From the NCBI GenBank assembly GCA_946902985.2, contig OX336389.2, forward strand, positions 793,228,979 to 793,292,978: a stretch of DNA of 64,000 nucleotides. The letters are read 5' to 3'. The position numbers were made by a program, and so were the translations under genes. Below, in pieces: positions 12,546 through 23,699 of this stretch (positions are counted from its first letter, which is position 1; every line of letters begins with the position of its first letter). A model generated the notes under the pieces. That model saw only the letters and a program-made list of their open reading frames with translations. It made no database searches and had not been told where the DNA came from. Source of the DNA: Meconema thalassinum. Its lineage: Eukaryota > Arthropoda > Insecta > Orthoptera > Tettigoniidae.

Positions 12546-13179
12546 CAATATAAGTTACTCAATCTACTTTTGGCAATTGCAGCGATTGTTTCCGTGTTTT
12601 CTTGTTCTTTGAAAATTATAAGTCATTTATAGTTATACCTACCACTAATAAAGCAGTCACCCCTTCTCCCCCCTCATCATCATTCCTACATCTAAATATC
12701 CCTGCCCAGAAGCGATACTCCCCCACTCAGCACATCTCCGAATTACACCGCTATGCCCCAAGTAAAAAATCCCAACACACCTTCATCCAAATTTATAAAC
12801 CAAACTCTTCCATCACCAAACTTTACACCTCTCCCAAAACCTTATCTCCTTGGCACGAAGAGACGGCGAAACCTTCTAAGGGGGCCCAATGAAACGACTG
12901 CTATTTATTGATTTGGTGATTTTCTTCATTAAATAAAGGCAAACGATTTTGATACTGATAGTCCATAAGAATCGAGGGAGATTCTTCCGTGTCACATAAC
13001 TCGCACCCACACAATGGTACACAATGGTGTCCCTACCTTAATTTCTACAGTACATTATATGATATGGACTGTAGGCAACTCGAGTTTCTTCATCTAAATT
13101 TTGGATACTTCAACAGCTGAACTATCTTGTGCATTAGCCTCAATAAGAATGACGTTTAATGCATTATTCATTCATTTTC
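12546..13179. other. Anonymous DNA, partly G-poor
   Basis: The 96-codon ORF at 12602-12892 again follows the C/A-rich composition and has no recognised domain. Nothing else is seen. Confidence 0.4.
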
Positions 13180-13735
13180 ATCAAAGACTGTGTTGTCTTT
13201 CAGCGTCCAGTCTAGTCTGCAAGCCTCTGTGTGAGAACAGCTAGTTCCGTGATGAACAGTTTGCACTGAGGCTTCCACTGCTTCTACACCTTAAAATCTT
13301 TTGACTCCAAATCTAATCATCATCTGCTTTTCTTACCCTCCATAGCCGATTTCGTTTACCTCTTAGGTAGTCTCTCCTCTCCCAGTTACATGACATCTGA
13401 GTCTGTTCATACGACCAGCCTCATCTACTGTGTTCATTGCTAACTTATCCTATATTATGAACACCTTCCTGCCATGGCTCCCATCATTTTTTTCAGCAAT
13501 AATTTGTCCTACCCTTAAACCAGTTACCTCCAGCTTATCTCAATCCATCCATTTCTCATCCCCATACAGTAAGGTCAATCTGATTACAGAGCAATGTGGG
13601 AAGAGTTTCGTTTCTTCACTAATTTCTTTCTTGCAGTATTCAGTAGATCGCAAGGGAAGAACTTACTACATTGGCTTTCAGCATATTTTACTTGAGAGAA
13701 TAATACACTGTCTAAGTACCTGAAATGGCTTACGT
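13180..13735 (-). pseudogene. Antisense remnant of an RTE-like LINE reverse transcriptase C-terminal region
   Basis: Read on the minus strand this is the decayed C-terminal part of an endonuclease/reverse-transcriptase LINE protein: a FRYLDSVL-like segment, KYAESQCSK, then SHIALSD and later the basic SAMEGKKSR near 13335-13360, ending with GLWRRLV-type text replaced by stops. Several frameshifts and stops interrupt it. The order of segments (thumb region, then basic R-rich tail) fits RTE-like LINE proteins. No RT active-site motif is present in this fragment. Confidence 0.55.
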
Positions 13736-16700
13736 GTTATTTTTATCCAAACGTATATCATCGTCCCTACACGTTGTCTGAGTGCTGAAATAATTTGTCA
13801 TTTGTATATTTACTCTTTGATATTCTTGGGGACTTAATAGCGCAGCGATCGATATCCTTGCCTTCCACCAAAGCATTTTCGGTTACTACTTGTGATATTT
13901 CAGAGTTGAAATACCCGTTCAGTGGGTCTTATTCCACGTAAAAAGCAGATACTGTGTCTTATGGCCGCGAGATTAATATTCACATACACTGCAAGCTTCT
14001 TTATTATTCATCGATGACCTAAATAGCTAAATTAAGGAGAACAGGAGGTGATGAATGGTTAACACCTATAATCCATGGACTGTCATGGAATCACACCTAC
14101 ATATAATTCTGGAACACTGAATTTCTTCCTTCCCCCTTGACAACAGCGAAGGTAGTATTAAGTACAGCCTTTTTCACACCATAGTAACTCAGTCACATCA
14201 CGATTAATACCACTATGCCCTATTTTAAGAATTGGAGTCGTTATTATTTTGCTTAGGGCATACAACAAAACATGAAAGTTTCTACCTGGTCACTAACTTT
14301 CGTTATTCCAGCTCTAAGTATTGGTTTTTTTTCTTAAATTATGAAACTTCAGGATGGGCGCTGCGTGCTGTATCCAGTGTGATAAATGTATTACTAACGC
14401 TATATAGGATTCTTATAAAATACTCTTCTTCCACCAATTTTCGTCTTAATACTGCAATTATTTCCTGACTTACAAATTTTTACATTTAAATACTACGCCT
14501 AGTTGTCATCCTGAATGAATGGAGTCACTGTTCCTTTGTTTTGGGCACATCAAGTGACTTATAAGATTCTAACGTATTAAAAATTGCGTTGTTATTATTC
14601 TAAGATTCTAAGAATTGTTAATTAATTTTGAAATTTCAAGAAGGCTGCTATATTAAATGTGATAATATTGAGACTAACGTGAGAACTATCATATGATACT
14701 CATCTAATGCCAAGATTCGTCTTAATTAGACGATTAAATTCTAAATTGTCGATTTTAATCTGCTAATAGTTTGCGCAGCTGCCATATTGACTGTATAGAG
14801 TCTATGTAATTTTGCCTTGGCGGTACGAAGCCTTATATACGGTTCTGCCTAGCTAGTTATTTTTATTACTGCAGCTTTTATATGTTGAGAGGTATTTAGT
14901 TTTACATTTTAGAGTTTGAAGTTGGCGGCTGCGTGTACTGTACGTTCACTGTCATAGTATTATCACGCTAGTATAGATGAGCCGGTCATTCATGTCCAGT
15001 CACAAGCGCGTGAGAATTTACCTTAAAGCCTGAGTAGAACACTGTGACCACTGAATATGCGCATGCACTGCCGAGGACACATAGCGTACTTTATTTGCAT
15101 TGATCACAAGGGTATGAAGGCTCACTGTGCGTGAACACCCCACTGCGCACGCAATACGTACCGGTCAAGAAGGAACCACCCACTTATAACAGAGGGTCCT
15201 TATATGAAACTACCTGAATGCCAAGTACTGTGAGTATTGATTCTTTGGGTCAGAACTTATCGATTATAGGCTAATACATAGGATATATGTTTCGTGCGGC
15301 CGCATCTTGAAATTGTTAGACTGTTGACCTGGTAGTTTGGGTTTCTGACACTTCCTACATGAAGGTTTGTTTTTTCAAAAATTTGGTAGTGATACAATGT
15401 TTGTTTATTACGTCGTAATTAAATTGAGTTTTTCATACAATGGTGTCCGCCATTTTGTATGCGTTTAGATGGCAGCATTAAGTACCTGCCCAGAGTGGAA
15501 GTGGAAAGCATTGAAAATAAATCCTAAGATGGTTTTAGATGGAATCCGTGGACATTTCATTTCATTTTTGCCTTACAAGGCTGAGTGAGCCCCGCTACAG
15601 CCCTCATGACATAATAAGACGTTTTGGCACAGAGGGGAAGTGAACCTCAGGGTGACGGAATAGAAAGATGGAAAATACACCATTATGTGGTCAAATCAAG
15701 TTTAGATTTCATACAAAATTGTTTTAAAACATATCCTATAACTTACCATGTTCGATATGATTGCAAAATTACCGATCTCAACTTAATAATACAGTGAATA
15801 ATATCTCGGCCTATTGTCAGATAGATAGAATAAACAAACAAATGAGTTTTATTATAGCAAATGTTGTAAGATTTTGTCGTATCTATTTCGGGGTTTCCCC
15901 TGGGTGCACCACGTCAGGCTCATCAGCAGGCTCTTGTTTGATGCGCAACGCACTCCTTTGCATGGATTGTCAAATAACCTATGATTCTGAGACAAATAAG
16001 TGATGACAAAACAAATTGTTTATCTTGTGTGTGATCTGTCGATTTATGTTACACTTCGATATTTCTTCCTTGTCGTGTTAATAGTTGATGACTGCTCAAC
16101 GACGTACTTGCTTGTGCTCGTTGATACTGCATTGAAATAACGTCTAAGGCGAGTTCATGTTCTTTAGCATGCACCAGGGTGCGGAAAAGCTGCTTTATGA
16201 AATGTAAATAATTGGGTTGTTGTAATGTCATATTAGCCTATTCATTGAACATTTATTCAAACAAAGAATTGGAGTGATAGAAGCTATTTTTCAGTGATAC
16301 CTAGTTCTATCAAAGAAAGCTCTCCAGTCGGTTACCACAACATTATTCCCGAAGTTAGTTACAATAATAATTCAATAGATCGCGAGTTAACATTCTTAAA
16401 CTACATTAATAATAACGCAACAACCATAGAAGTGAGCAATGCTATCTGTAAATACGTTTGACGCGTTACACAAGTTTATACGAACTTATGCAATATAAAT
16501 ATTGTTAATATATTTGTGCATAAGTGTAATTAATAACCACCGTACATTAACTAAGCCTAAAAGAGCAGGATCTGATGATGATTGCTTGACGATCGAAACA
16601 TGTCGTCCAATTAATTACTCTTATTTTTGTACATAAATGCAAGTTATTTTGTAGTAAATATCTTATTTATCTCTTCAGGTTAGTGCATGTAAATATTTCT

Positions 16701-16821
16701 TTTCCACCTGATGTAATTGGGCACAATATTTGTGTTGAGTGACTGGAAAGCTTTCTTGAATAATAATCAAACAAAGATTCAACGCGCGCTTGGTTAATGC
16801 ATAGATTTGTTTCCTTCCATC

Positions 16822-16857
<36 letters not shown>

Positions 16858-17689
16858 TCATTCATTCTTTCTCTATTTCCTTCTTGCGCAGTTTTTGAAC
16901 CAGAAGTAAAAACACAAGGGAATTAGTTGAGTAACTCAGTAATACGATAATTCCGTATAATCCCTGACATCTCTATAAATGTTACCGTGGATGCCGCTGA
17001 CTTGGCCAATACCATTACCAAAATCACGCTCATTCCTTGTGTTAGTGATATTCAACGTAGGTATTTACGCATACTGTTGAATGTTAGAATCAGAACTATG
17101 TTAGTCGCTTCAATGAAGTGCAGACAAGCATGCATTAATGGACTACTAAAATTTATTTGGCATCAATTTACCAGCATCAGTTACCTCAAATAATTAGTGA
17201 TGGATCACCCACATACCATTTTTTCTTTGTTTCTTATTCTTGTTTAAGCTGGATCGAACACTTCAAGGAGAAATACAGTATTTATTAATATGTAGTAACT
17301 CAAAAGAAGTTTTTAAGCGTTAATGGTTTCATGAGCACCAATCGCAAAGGTCGTGGTGATTGTGCACAACCTTTTCACATCGGAATTCTGCGTTATTCAA
17401 TTGTTGAGTTCATGTTTATTTCACTAATAATACACCCCGGTTGTAATAGAGTCATGTTTAAAAGCTCACCTATCCATATAGCCTAGTACATTATTGTATT
17501 TGGATATTCATGGCGCAACTCCTACAACACAGATTTAGTGAACGATGTGAACATTTCTTTTAATAATTTAAGATGCTCAGTGGGCAATGCACGTTTAGGT
17601 TTTGGTAGTTATCATATTTCCATAAAATTGAGTCTGTAAATATTCGTTTCCCAATAGGCACTTGGTGTGTAGGATTTATGAGACAGGTG
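13736..17689. other. Long anonymous AT-rich stretch
   Basis: No gene recognised. A short SINE-like piece with CTTACAAGGCTGAGTGAGCC lies at 15545-15680, and a (CTTT)n microsatellite at 16823-16859. Small ORFs (14232-14468, 15761-16003, 16049-16231) have no familiar motif. Confidence 0.5.
16823..16859. repeat. (CTTT)n microsatellite
   Basis: About nine CTTT units, followed by CATTCATTC. Confidence 0.95.
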
Positions 17690-19065
17690 AGGTACCCCCT
17701 GATTTCAAGAAGAATGTTATTATCCCTATGCCAAAGAAAGTGGGAGCTGACAGATGTGAAGATTACCGTACAATCAGCTTGATTTCTCATGCTTAAAAAT
17801 CCTGTCTAGAATAATTTACAAGAGGATGGAAAGCCAGATAGAAACGTAGTTGGGTGAAGACCAGTTTGGTTTCAGGAGAAATGTAGGAACAAGGGAAGCT
17901 GTACTAAGTCTTAGGCTGATTTTGGAAGGTAAAATAAGGAAAAACAAGAGAACGTTCATGGCATTTGTAGACTTAGAAAAGGCTTTTGATAACGTTGATT
18001 GGACTAATTTGTTTGACATTTTGAAATCTATTGGAATAAAGTACAGGGATAGGAGTGCGATATACAATCTATACAGAAACCAGACAGCAATCATTCGAGC
18101 TGAAGGACATGAGAGAGAAACTGGTATTCAGAAAGGTGTAAGGCAAGGCCGCAACTTATCACCCTTACTTTTCAATCTTTACATTGAACAGGCAATGAAG
18201 GAAATTGGAGAAAAATTGAAGTGGGAGTGAAGATTCAAGGAGAAATAATTTCAACTCTGAGATTTGCTGATGACATCGTCATCTTGGCCGACACGCCTGA
18301 GGATTTGAATGAGTTTTTGAATGGTATGGACTCCGTCTTACGGAATGAATACATGATGAAAATGAATAAATGTAAAACAAAAATACTGGAATGCAGCCGA
18401 AATAAATCAGAAACCTCTATGGACATCAAATTGGCAGGTGAAAAGATGAAGGAAGTAGGAGACTTCTGTTACTTAGGAAGCAAAATAACCAGTGATGGAC
18501 GAAGCAAAGAGGATATAAAAAGTAGGTTGGCTCAGACAAGGAAAGCCTTTCTACAAAAAAGTAATCTGTTGACATCGAATATAGATGTAGGTATTTGGAA
18601 GTAATTTTTGAAAGCCTTTGTCTGGAGCGTGGCGCTCCATGGAAGTGAAACTTGGACTATTGGTGCAGCAGAAAAGAGGAGAATTGAAGCGTTTGAAATG
18701 TGGTGTTACAGGAGAATGATGAAGATCAGATGGGTAGATAGGGTGACAAACGAAGAGGTATTAAGACGAGTGGGAGAGGAGAGATGTTTCTGGCGACTGC
18801 TAATAAAGAGAAGAGATTGGTTAGTAGGACACATACTAAGACACCCAGGAATAGCAAGTTTAGTTATGGAAGGAAGGGTTGAGGACAAGAACTGTAGGGG
18901 TAGACCAAGGTTAGAATATGTTAAACAGATTGCTTCGGATGTAGGGTGTGGTAGCTATGTAGAGATGAAACGATTAGCGCAAGACAGGGAGGCATGGAGC
19001 GCTGCATCAAACCAGTCAAAAGACTGAAGACTCAAACAACAACAATAACAACAACAACAACAATA
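17690..19065 (+). pseudogene. RTE-like LINE, 5'-truncated, reverse transcriptase broken
   Basis: This is the reverse-transcriptase half of a non-LTR retrotransposon. It begins inside the RT domain (VPPDFKKNVIIP near 17692), continues with DQFGFRR at 17860, the RT motif FVDLEKAFDNV at 17965-17995, GVRQGRNLSPLLFNLY at 18137-18185 and the catalytic FADD at 18263-18274. The C-terminal part has GSETWTIGA, the MWCYRRM segment at 18700, NEEVLRR and a final AQDREAW near 18980. The upstream endonuclease is missing, the usual result of incomplete reverse transcription. Breaks: a shift near 17790, a TAG near 17850, a one-base shift near 18225 and an in-frame TAA at 18602-18604. After the stop at 19027 comes an (AAC)n tail to 19065, the kind of short-repeat tail seen in RTE-type LINEs. 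Confidence 0.85.
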
Positions 19066-19429
19066 GGCAGATAAAAACATTCAACATGCTTCTGTCTCGT
19101 AACGGAACATAAGAAATATGAGAGGATTGAAATATACACCTTGCCTCAAAACCAATTTGGAAAAATCCTGACATCTCCATTCAGCACAGTCATTTCCTGG
19201 CTATCTTAGCGCTCTATAAAGAGATTTAGGACGTACTATGAACCTGGGATTTGTGATTTAATAGCAGCACTCATATCTGCAAACAAATGAAGTAGTTTTC
19301 GAAGCACAGAAAAACTCCACTAAATTTTGAGATATAGGCTACCTTCTTGTCTGGCCTGTTTGCCATCTCTTGATGAATACAGTACATTTGCATTTGTCAG
19401 TTGGCACAGGCTAGAGTAAAAGGTGGCTT
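19066..19429. other. Anonymous AT-rich DNA
   Basis: No gene or known repeat recognised. Confidence 0.5.
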
Positions 19430-19745
19430 TTCACCGATGTCTCAGTATCACTCATGGCTGTGATTATATGGAAGCTACTGAGGTATGGGTGGTGCTTAGT
19501 AATGGCATTCAGGGCACAGTCAGTGCCTGTGAATCCTGTGAAAGGTTCTACTCATAGGGTTTGGACTACTGTTCTGACTCAGTGAGGAAAGCAATGATAA
19601 ACTACCTCACTCCTCTTCTTGCCTAGAACGCCTCAATATAGCACTGCCTTGGGTTTTTGTGGGTATCTACTCACATAACGTAACGGTGGTGCTTTTGAGG
19701 ATCCAACCGGCCTTCGGGCTGACTACCTAACAGACAGACAGACCT
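19430..19745 (+). mobile_element. SINE or LINE 3'-end repeat with (ACAG)n tail
   Basis: The text GAGGATCCAACCGGCCTTCG followed by GGGCTGACTACCTAACAGACAGACAGACC looks like the 3' end of a short interspersed repeat with a simple-repeat tail; I recall closely similar ends in other insect sequences. The left boundary near 19430 is a guess. Internal landmarks are TGGTGCTTAG, GAATCCTGTGAAAGG and CTACCTCACTCC. Confidence 0.5.
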
Positions 19746-19816
19746 TCTTGTTGTATGAACGATCACTGTAAGATATTAACTTAGTAGTTAAAAAGGTGGG
19801 CGTACCACGATATTGG

Positions 19817-21500
19817 TTAGACTATTTTTATCATATGAAATAATAGGCGTATGAGTTCACCGTTCATCCGTGTCGGTGTGTGTGCGTACGTGTGTATGTG
19901 TATGTGATATGTGTGTGTACATGCGTATGTGCGTGATCTGTGTGTGTGCCCCGTAATAAAATCTAAACAGCTAGAGCGATTTAAATGAAACTCAGCAAAT
20001 ACATAGTATTATTTTGTCCCACCCCGACCACGCCCTTTAAATGTAAATACGTTTCACCAATCCAACATGGCGGCAACACGAAATATTTCACCGGCATTCT
20101 ATATCAGAAGCACTAATACTCATACTACCCTGAAATTATGTCTGGTGATAGAGTATGCTAAGATATGTTCAGCTATGCATGTCATAATATCCTGTTAAGT
20201 ACAAAACCAATATGGCGGTCAAGAGACGTTAATATATTTCAATGGCATTTTCTCGAGATTTAATCAACCGAGCGTGGTGAAACCTAACGCCCTGCATTTC
20301 TATACAAGATTAATTCTACTGGCATCTAATATAATTTACTTCCTCTCATAAACTCATGATATCGACTATGCAAAATTTTACAATTACTTTCTTTTTATTT
20401 TGTGTCCTAATCGAGGGATTGAATTGAACGTTTTAATAATGAACGTAAGCAACAATCTTCATTGAATGGTATAAAACTCTATAACCTACATATAGAACAA
20501 TCAAACATGGTGATAATCCAAAATAATATTTAGACGATTCTCAATATCTACTAATCTATTGCAGCAATCAAACTGAAATTTTGTATATTGATAGAGACTA
20601 TTAACATAAGTTCACATGTGGAACTTTCAATAACCTGATGAACACAAATTCAACATGGTGGTGACGCGAGATTTAAATATTTATGTGGATTCTTCTCGCG
20701 ACTAATCATCCGAGTGCGGTGAAACATAGAACGGCAACTCTTCGTACAAGGCTTAATATATTGGCGTCTAATTTAATTCAATTTCTATGAGAAATAAAAA
20801 ATTGCAGGTATGTTATTCTTTTTTTCAGGTTTATATTTCTAGTGTCCTAAACAAGTGATAGACATTTAGGTTGGTAAAATGACCCACGATTTTAGAATTC
20901 ATCTGCTGTCATATGGGATAATTCTGTAGAATATGTACAGTATGTACGACTGAAAAGCATCAAACGTTTTGCATATGTACAGAATAATCCAACATAGCGT
21001 CCATCTCCGAAATTATTTAAGCAGTCAAACTGAAATGCTGTGTGGTGTTGGAGAGGGCTCTTATGCAAGGACACAAATGTGACATTCTAAATCCTGAAAG
21101 ACACAAAATCATTTTGGCGGCCAAGTGATTTTAAAATATTTAAAATAACTTTCCTGGATAGCTAAACACCCGAATGCAATAAAACGTGGCATACTAAATG
21201 TTTATTCAGAGCTTAGTGTAGAAACAACTAATGATGCTCTATTGTTTGCAAAAATTCTAGATACATCAGTTCCAAATTTTAAAACCTTATTTTTATATAA
21301 TTCTCGTTTCCAATTCAGACCATTGAAAAGATGATTCGTCTAATGGCCTATGATTACAAAAATTATCTAATGACACAATTCTGTAGCTTAAATTTCGTAA
21401 ATCATAGAAGCCATGCATTTGACTTTCATAAAAACTAATTCCCGTAGTTCGTTACAGATATCTTGATTTACAAATTGAATTCTGTTTCTATGATTAAAAA
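19817..21500 (+). repeat. Hairpin-headed repeat element with about 146/450-bp internal periodicity
   Basis: It opens TTAG then a hairpin (CTATTTTTATCA, TATG, AAATAATAG at 19820-19847), GCGTATGAG and a GT-rich run (19875-19950). Internal landmarks recur. A CAACATGGCGGC-like word appears near 20060, 20205, 20645 and 21105, and a GTGAAACCTAACG-like word near 20278, 20718 and 21180, spacing about 440-460. ACTGAAAT-type cores sit about 145-150 before the latter. No coding potential. The right end is not clear; the sequence runs up to the TIR element at 21511. The same opening occurs in the repeats at 27.8, 46.7 and 55.4 kb. Confidence 0.65.
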
Positions 21501-21794
21501 TGTATTTATACAGAGTGGATCACCAGCCCCTTCTTTTTTTTCGGAGAAAGGCACCCCAACTAACGCGTATATCATAGTCATTCCAAGAAACATTAGTACC
21601 TGCTCCTTTGCGGCCTTAGTACTACTATGCCGTTGAGTTCATGCACGGGAATATAGTAGAAATCATTCGGGGCAGTGTTATTTCAATGACCGCAAATATA
21701 ATGCATGATTAAAACGATCACAGCTCCGAATAACTCCACCTTACGTTTGGACAGGAAGTGTCTACGAATACATTCAATACGTGCAAACCATACA

Positions 21795-21885
21795 CCATGG
21801 CTCTCAGCAGCTAAGGTGGCTAAATCAGGCCTTGCTGAAGTAACGTCAGGCAAGCTGTTAGGTAGCAGGTTCAAACCCTGTGCTA
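21795..21885 (+). mobile_element. tRNA-like SINE head
   Basis: A-box-like CAGCTAAGGTGGCTAAA and B-box-like GGTTCAAACCCTG stand about 60 bases apart. I see no cloverleaf acceptor stem, so I read this as a SINE or pseudo-tRNA head rather than a tRNA gene. Confidence 0.4.
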
Positions 21886-22439
21886 GTACTGGACATATGT
21901 TATTGCTTAGTGCCGTTTATAGTGGATGTATTATGGGTGCGTATCTACCTGTTCCAAGGAGTGTTCTTTTATTTGGTTCTGAAAGGGATATTTTTATCCG
22001 ATGGTACGTAGCCAGGTTGGACGACGACATAATGATCTGTAGAACGAAAGCAAGGTACTCTGTATATTCAGTGTAGCAAGAGTTCGAAATGTTGACCACC
22101 TTGGCTTAAAGGAATACTTAATTCACTCAGGCCGCCGCGGGTATCGCGTCACAGCCCCCTGTAACACCTGCCTGTAAACCATTCCTCATTCATACGCTGT
22201 GCAAGGACAAAGCCCTCTGTAACCCTTGAAGCTCAAGTAAGCTAGGGCATTCAATCGAGCAGGTGGTGGCTGCACATTTCAAAGCATCACAGCAATAGAA
22301 AAGAACATGAACATATTTTTCTTATGCCTGTCGACTAAAGAACAGTATTCGAACCGATAAGAACGTTTTAGATAAAGAAATTCTAGTGTCCAACACAAAA
22401 AGTTCTCACTTTCAATCTTTTTATAGTGTGTAAGCATCC

Positions 22440-22520
22440 GCGGCTGAAATGGTAACGCATTGGGCTGCTGATTGAAGAGTTGGGACTCGATACTTGTTAG
22501 GAGGAGAGTTTTATAATTTG
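22440..22520 (+). mobile_element. Second tRNA-like SINE head
   Basis: A-box-like GGCTGAAATGGTAACGC followed by a degenerate B box TTGGGACTCGATAC. No acceptor stem pairing is evident. Confidence 0.35.
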
Positions 22521-22774
22521 TTTTCGTTACGATTTATCGTCTGTGTCGACCGACCGCTTTACCAGTGTCTTACGACCGAAATGATACTAGAGGTTACCGT
22601 AATTATTGAGGGTGGGGCACTAGTAATATAGCGAGCACATGCATTTTCAGGTTGGATTCCATTAACGTTACATAGTGTTCGAATACGGTTTTTCACCTCA
22701 TATACAGTAGTCTTATTACTGATAGAATTTAATTACAAAATAATACCAAGGGAAATTCTTTGGAATACGATCAG

Positions 22775-23165
22775 AATCTCCTTCGATATGTTGATATTGC
22801 TTCATTTGTGGGGCTAGAACATCGCGGTCATTTAGCCCCGTGTACTTGGGTGTGTGTGTGTATGTGTAGGAGTTCTCTGATAACCTGGGTTATAGCAGTG
22901 TCTGTATTAATGTGTGTATTAGCAATTAAGGTGAGGATTGGGAAGGAGGTGGCCGTGGCCTTAAGTTACAATCCATCCCAGCATTAGCGTGGAGTAGAAG
23001 TGGGAAACCACAGAAAACCACTCCCGGGGTAGCTAAGGTGGGAATCGAACCCACCTCTTCTCATTTTCCCCACGAGGCTTTGTGTACCCTGTTCCAGCCC
23101 TCAGAGCGGCATTACATTTCTTGGCAGAGCCGGAAATCGAACCCGGACCTCTGGAGCGACACTTC
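22775..23165 (-). mobile_element. tRNA-derived SINE, family S1
   Basis: It matches the copy at 9623-10012 in order: TCATTTAGCCCCGTGTACTT, the GTGGCCGTGGCCTTA segment, GGGAAACCACAGAAAACC, GGAATCGAACCCACC and CTTGGCAGAGCCGG. On the minus strand the B-box-like GGGTTCGATTTCCGG is kept. It lies inside the TIR element at 21511-23640. Confidence 0.8.
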
Positions 23166-23699
23166 GATATGTTATGTAAATATCCATGTCAGATTTTTTA
23201 ACTTTCTACCATTCTCTCCCACCGTGTTCGGCAGGAACTTCACCGATTCAGCAACAACTGCAACGTGGATACAACGCACTGAACGTGCACTAATTACAGT
23301 GGCCGTCCCACCTCAAATGTTATTATCGATGTCAAAGTTTTGAAACATGGATTATGATGTTGATTTAACTTTCTACTATTACAGATCACGTAGCGTAACT
23401 ATTAATTCGATCGTATTACGTGTATATATGCGTTCTTTCAAGGATATATAAATCACATATTAGTAGAATAGTCCTTAGTATTTGGCGCGGAAATCTTCAT
23501 GGTTGTTTTTTCTTTGCTAGTCCCACGGCTCAATTACATTGCTGTTGCACAGGCAGAGTGCAGAGCAATATCGACCGTCGTTAGAAATGGGTAGTTGGGA
23601 TTCATAAAACTGAATAATAAGGGGCTGGTGAACCACTGTGTATATTTCAAAAGCATACCATATTATTTAATGTCGAAAACCCTTGCCTTGGCATACAGT

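Larger units (their letters stand above)
21511..23640. mobile_element. Non-autonomous TIR element with TA target duplication (mariner/Tc1-like)
   Basis: The left end is CAGAGTGGATCACCAGCCCC and the right end, reverse-complemented, is CACAGTGGTTCACCAGCCCC. Both are flanked by TA (21509-21510 and 23641-23642). About 18 of 20 terminal bases match. TIRs plus a TA duplication fit the Tc1/mariner superfamily. The 2.1-kb interior has no recognisable transposase, so the element is either non-autonomous or too eroded. It contains a SINE at 22.78-23.17 kb and two tRNA-like SINE heads. Confidence 0.75.

Noticed and set aside
12050..12860. Nuclear copy of mitochondrial DNA
   Set aside because: The G-poor composition suggested it, but I see no recognisable mitochondrial gene or tRNA in either strand.
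21795..21885. Possible tRNA gene
   Set aside because: A and B boxes are present, but no acceptor or anticodon stem pairing is evident; a SINE head is the better reading.
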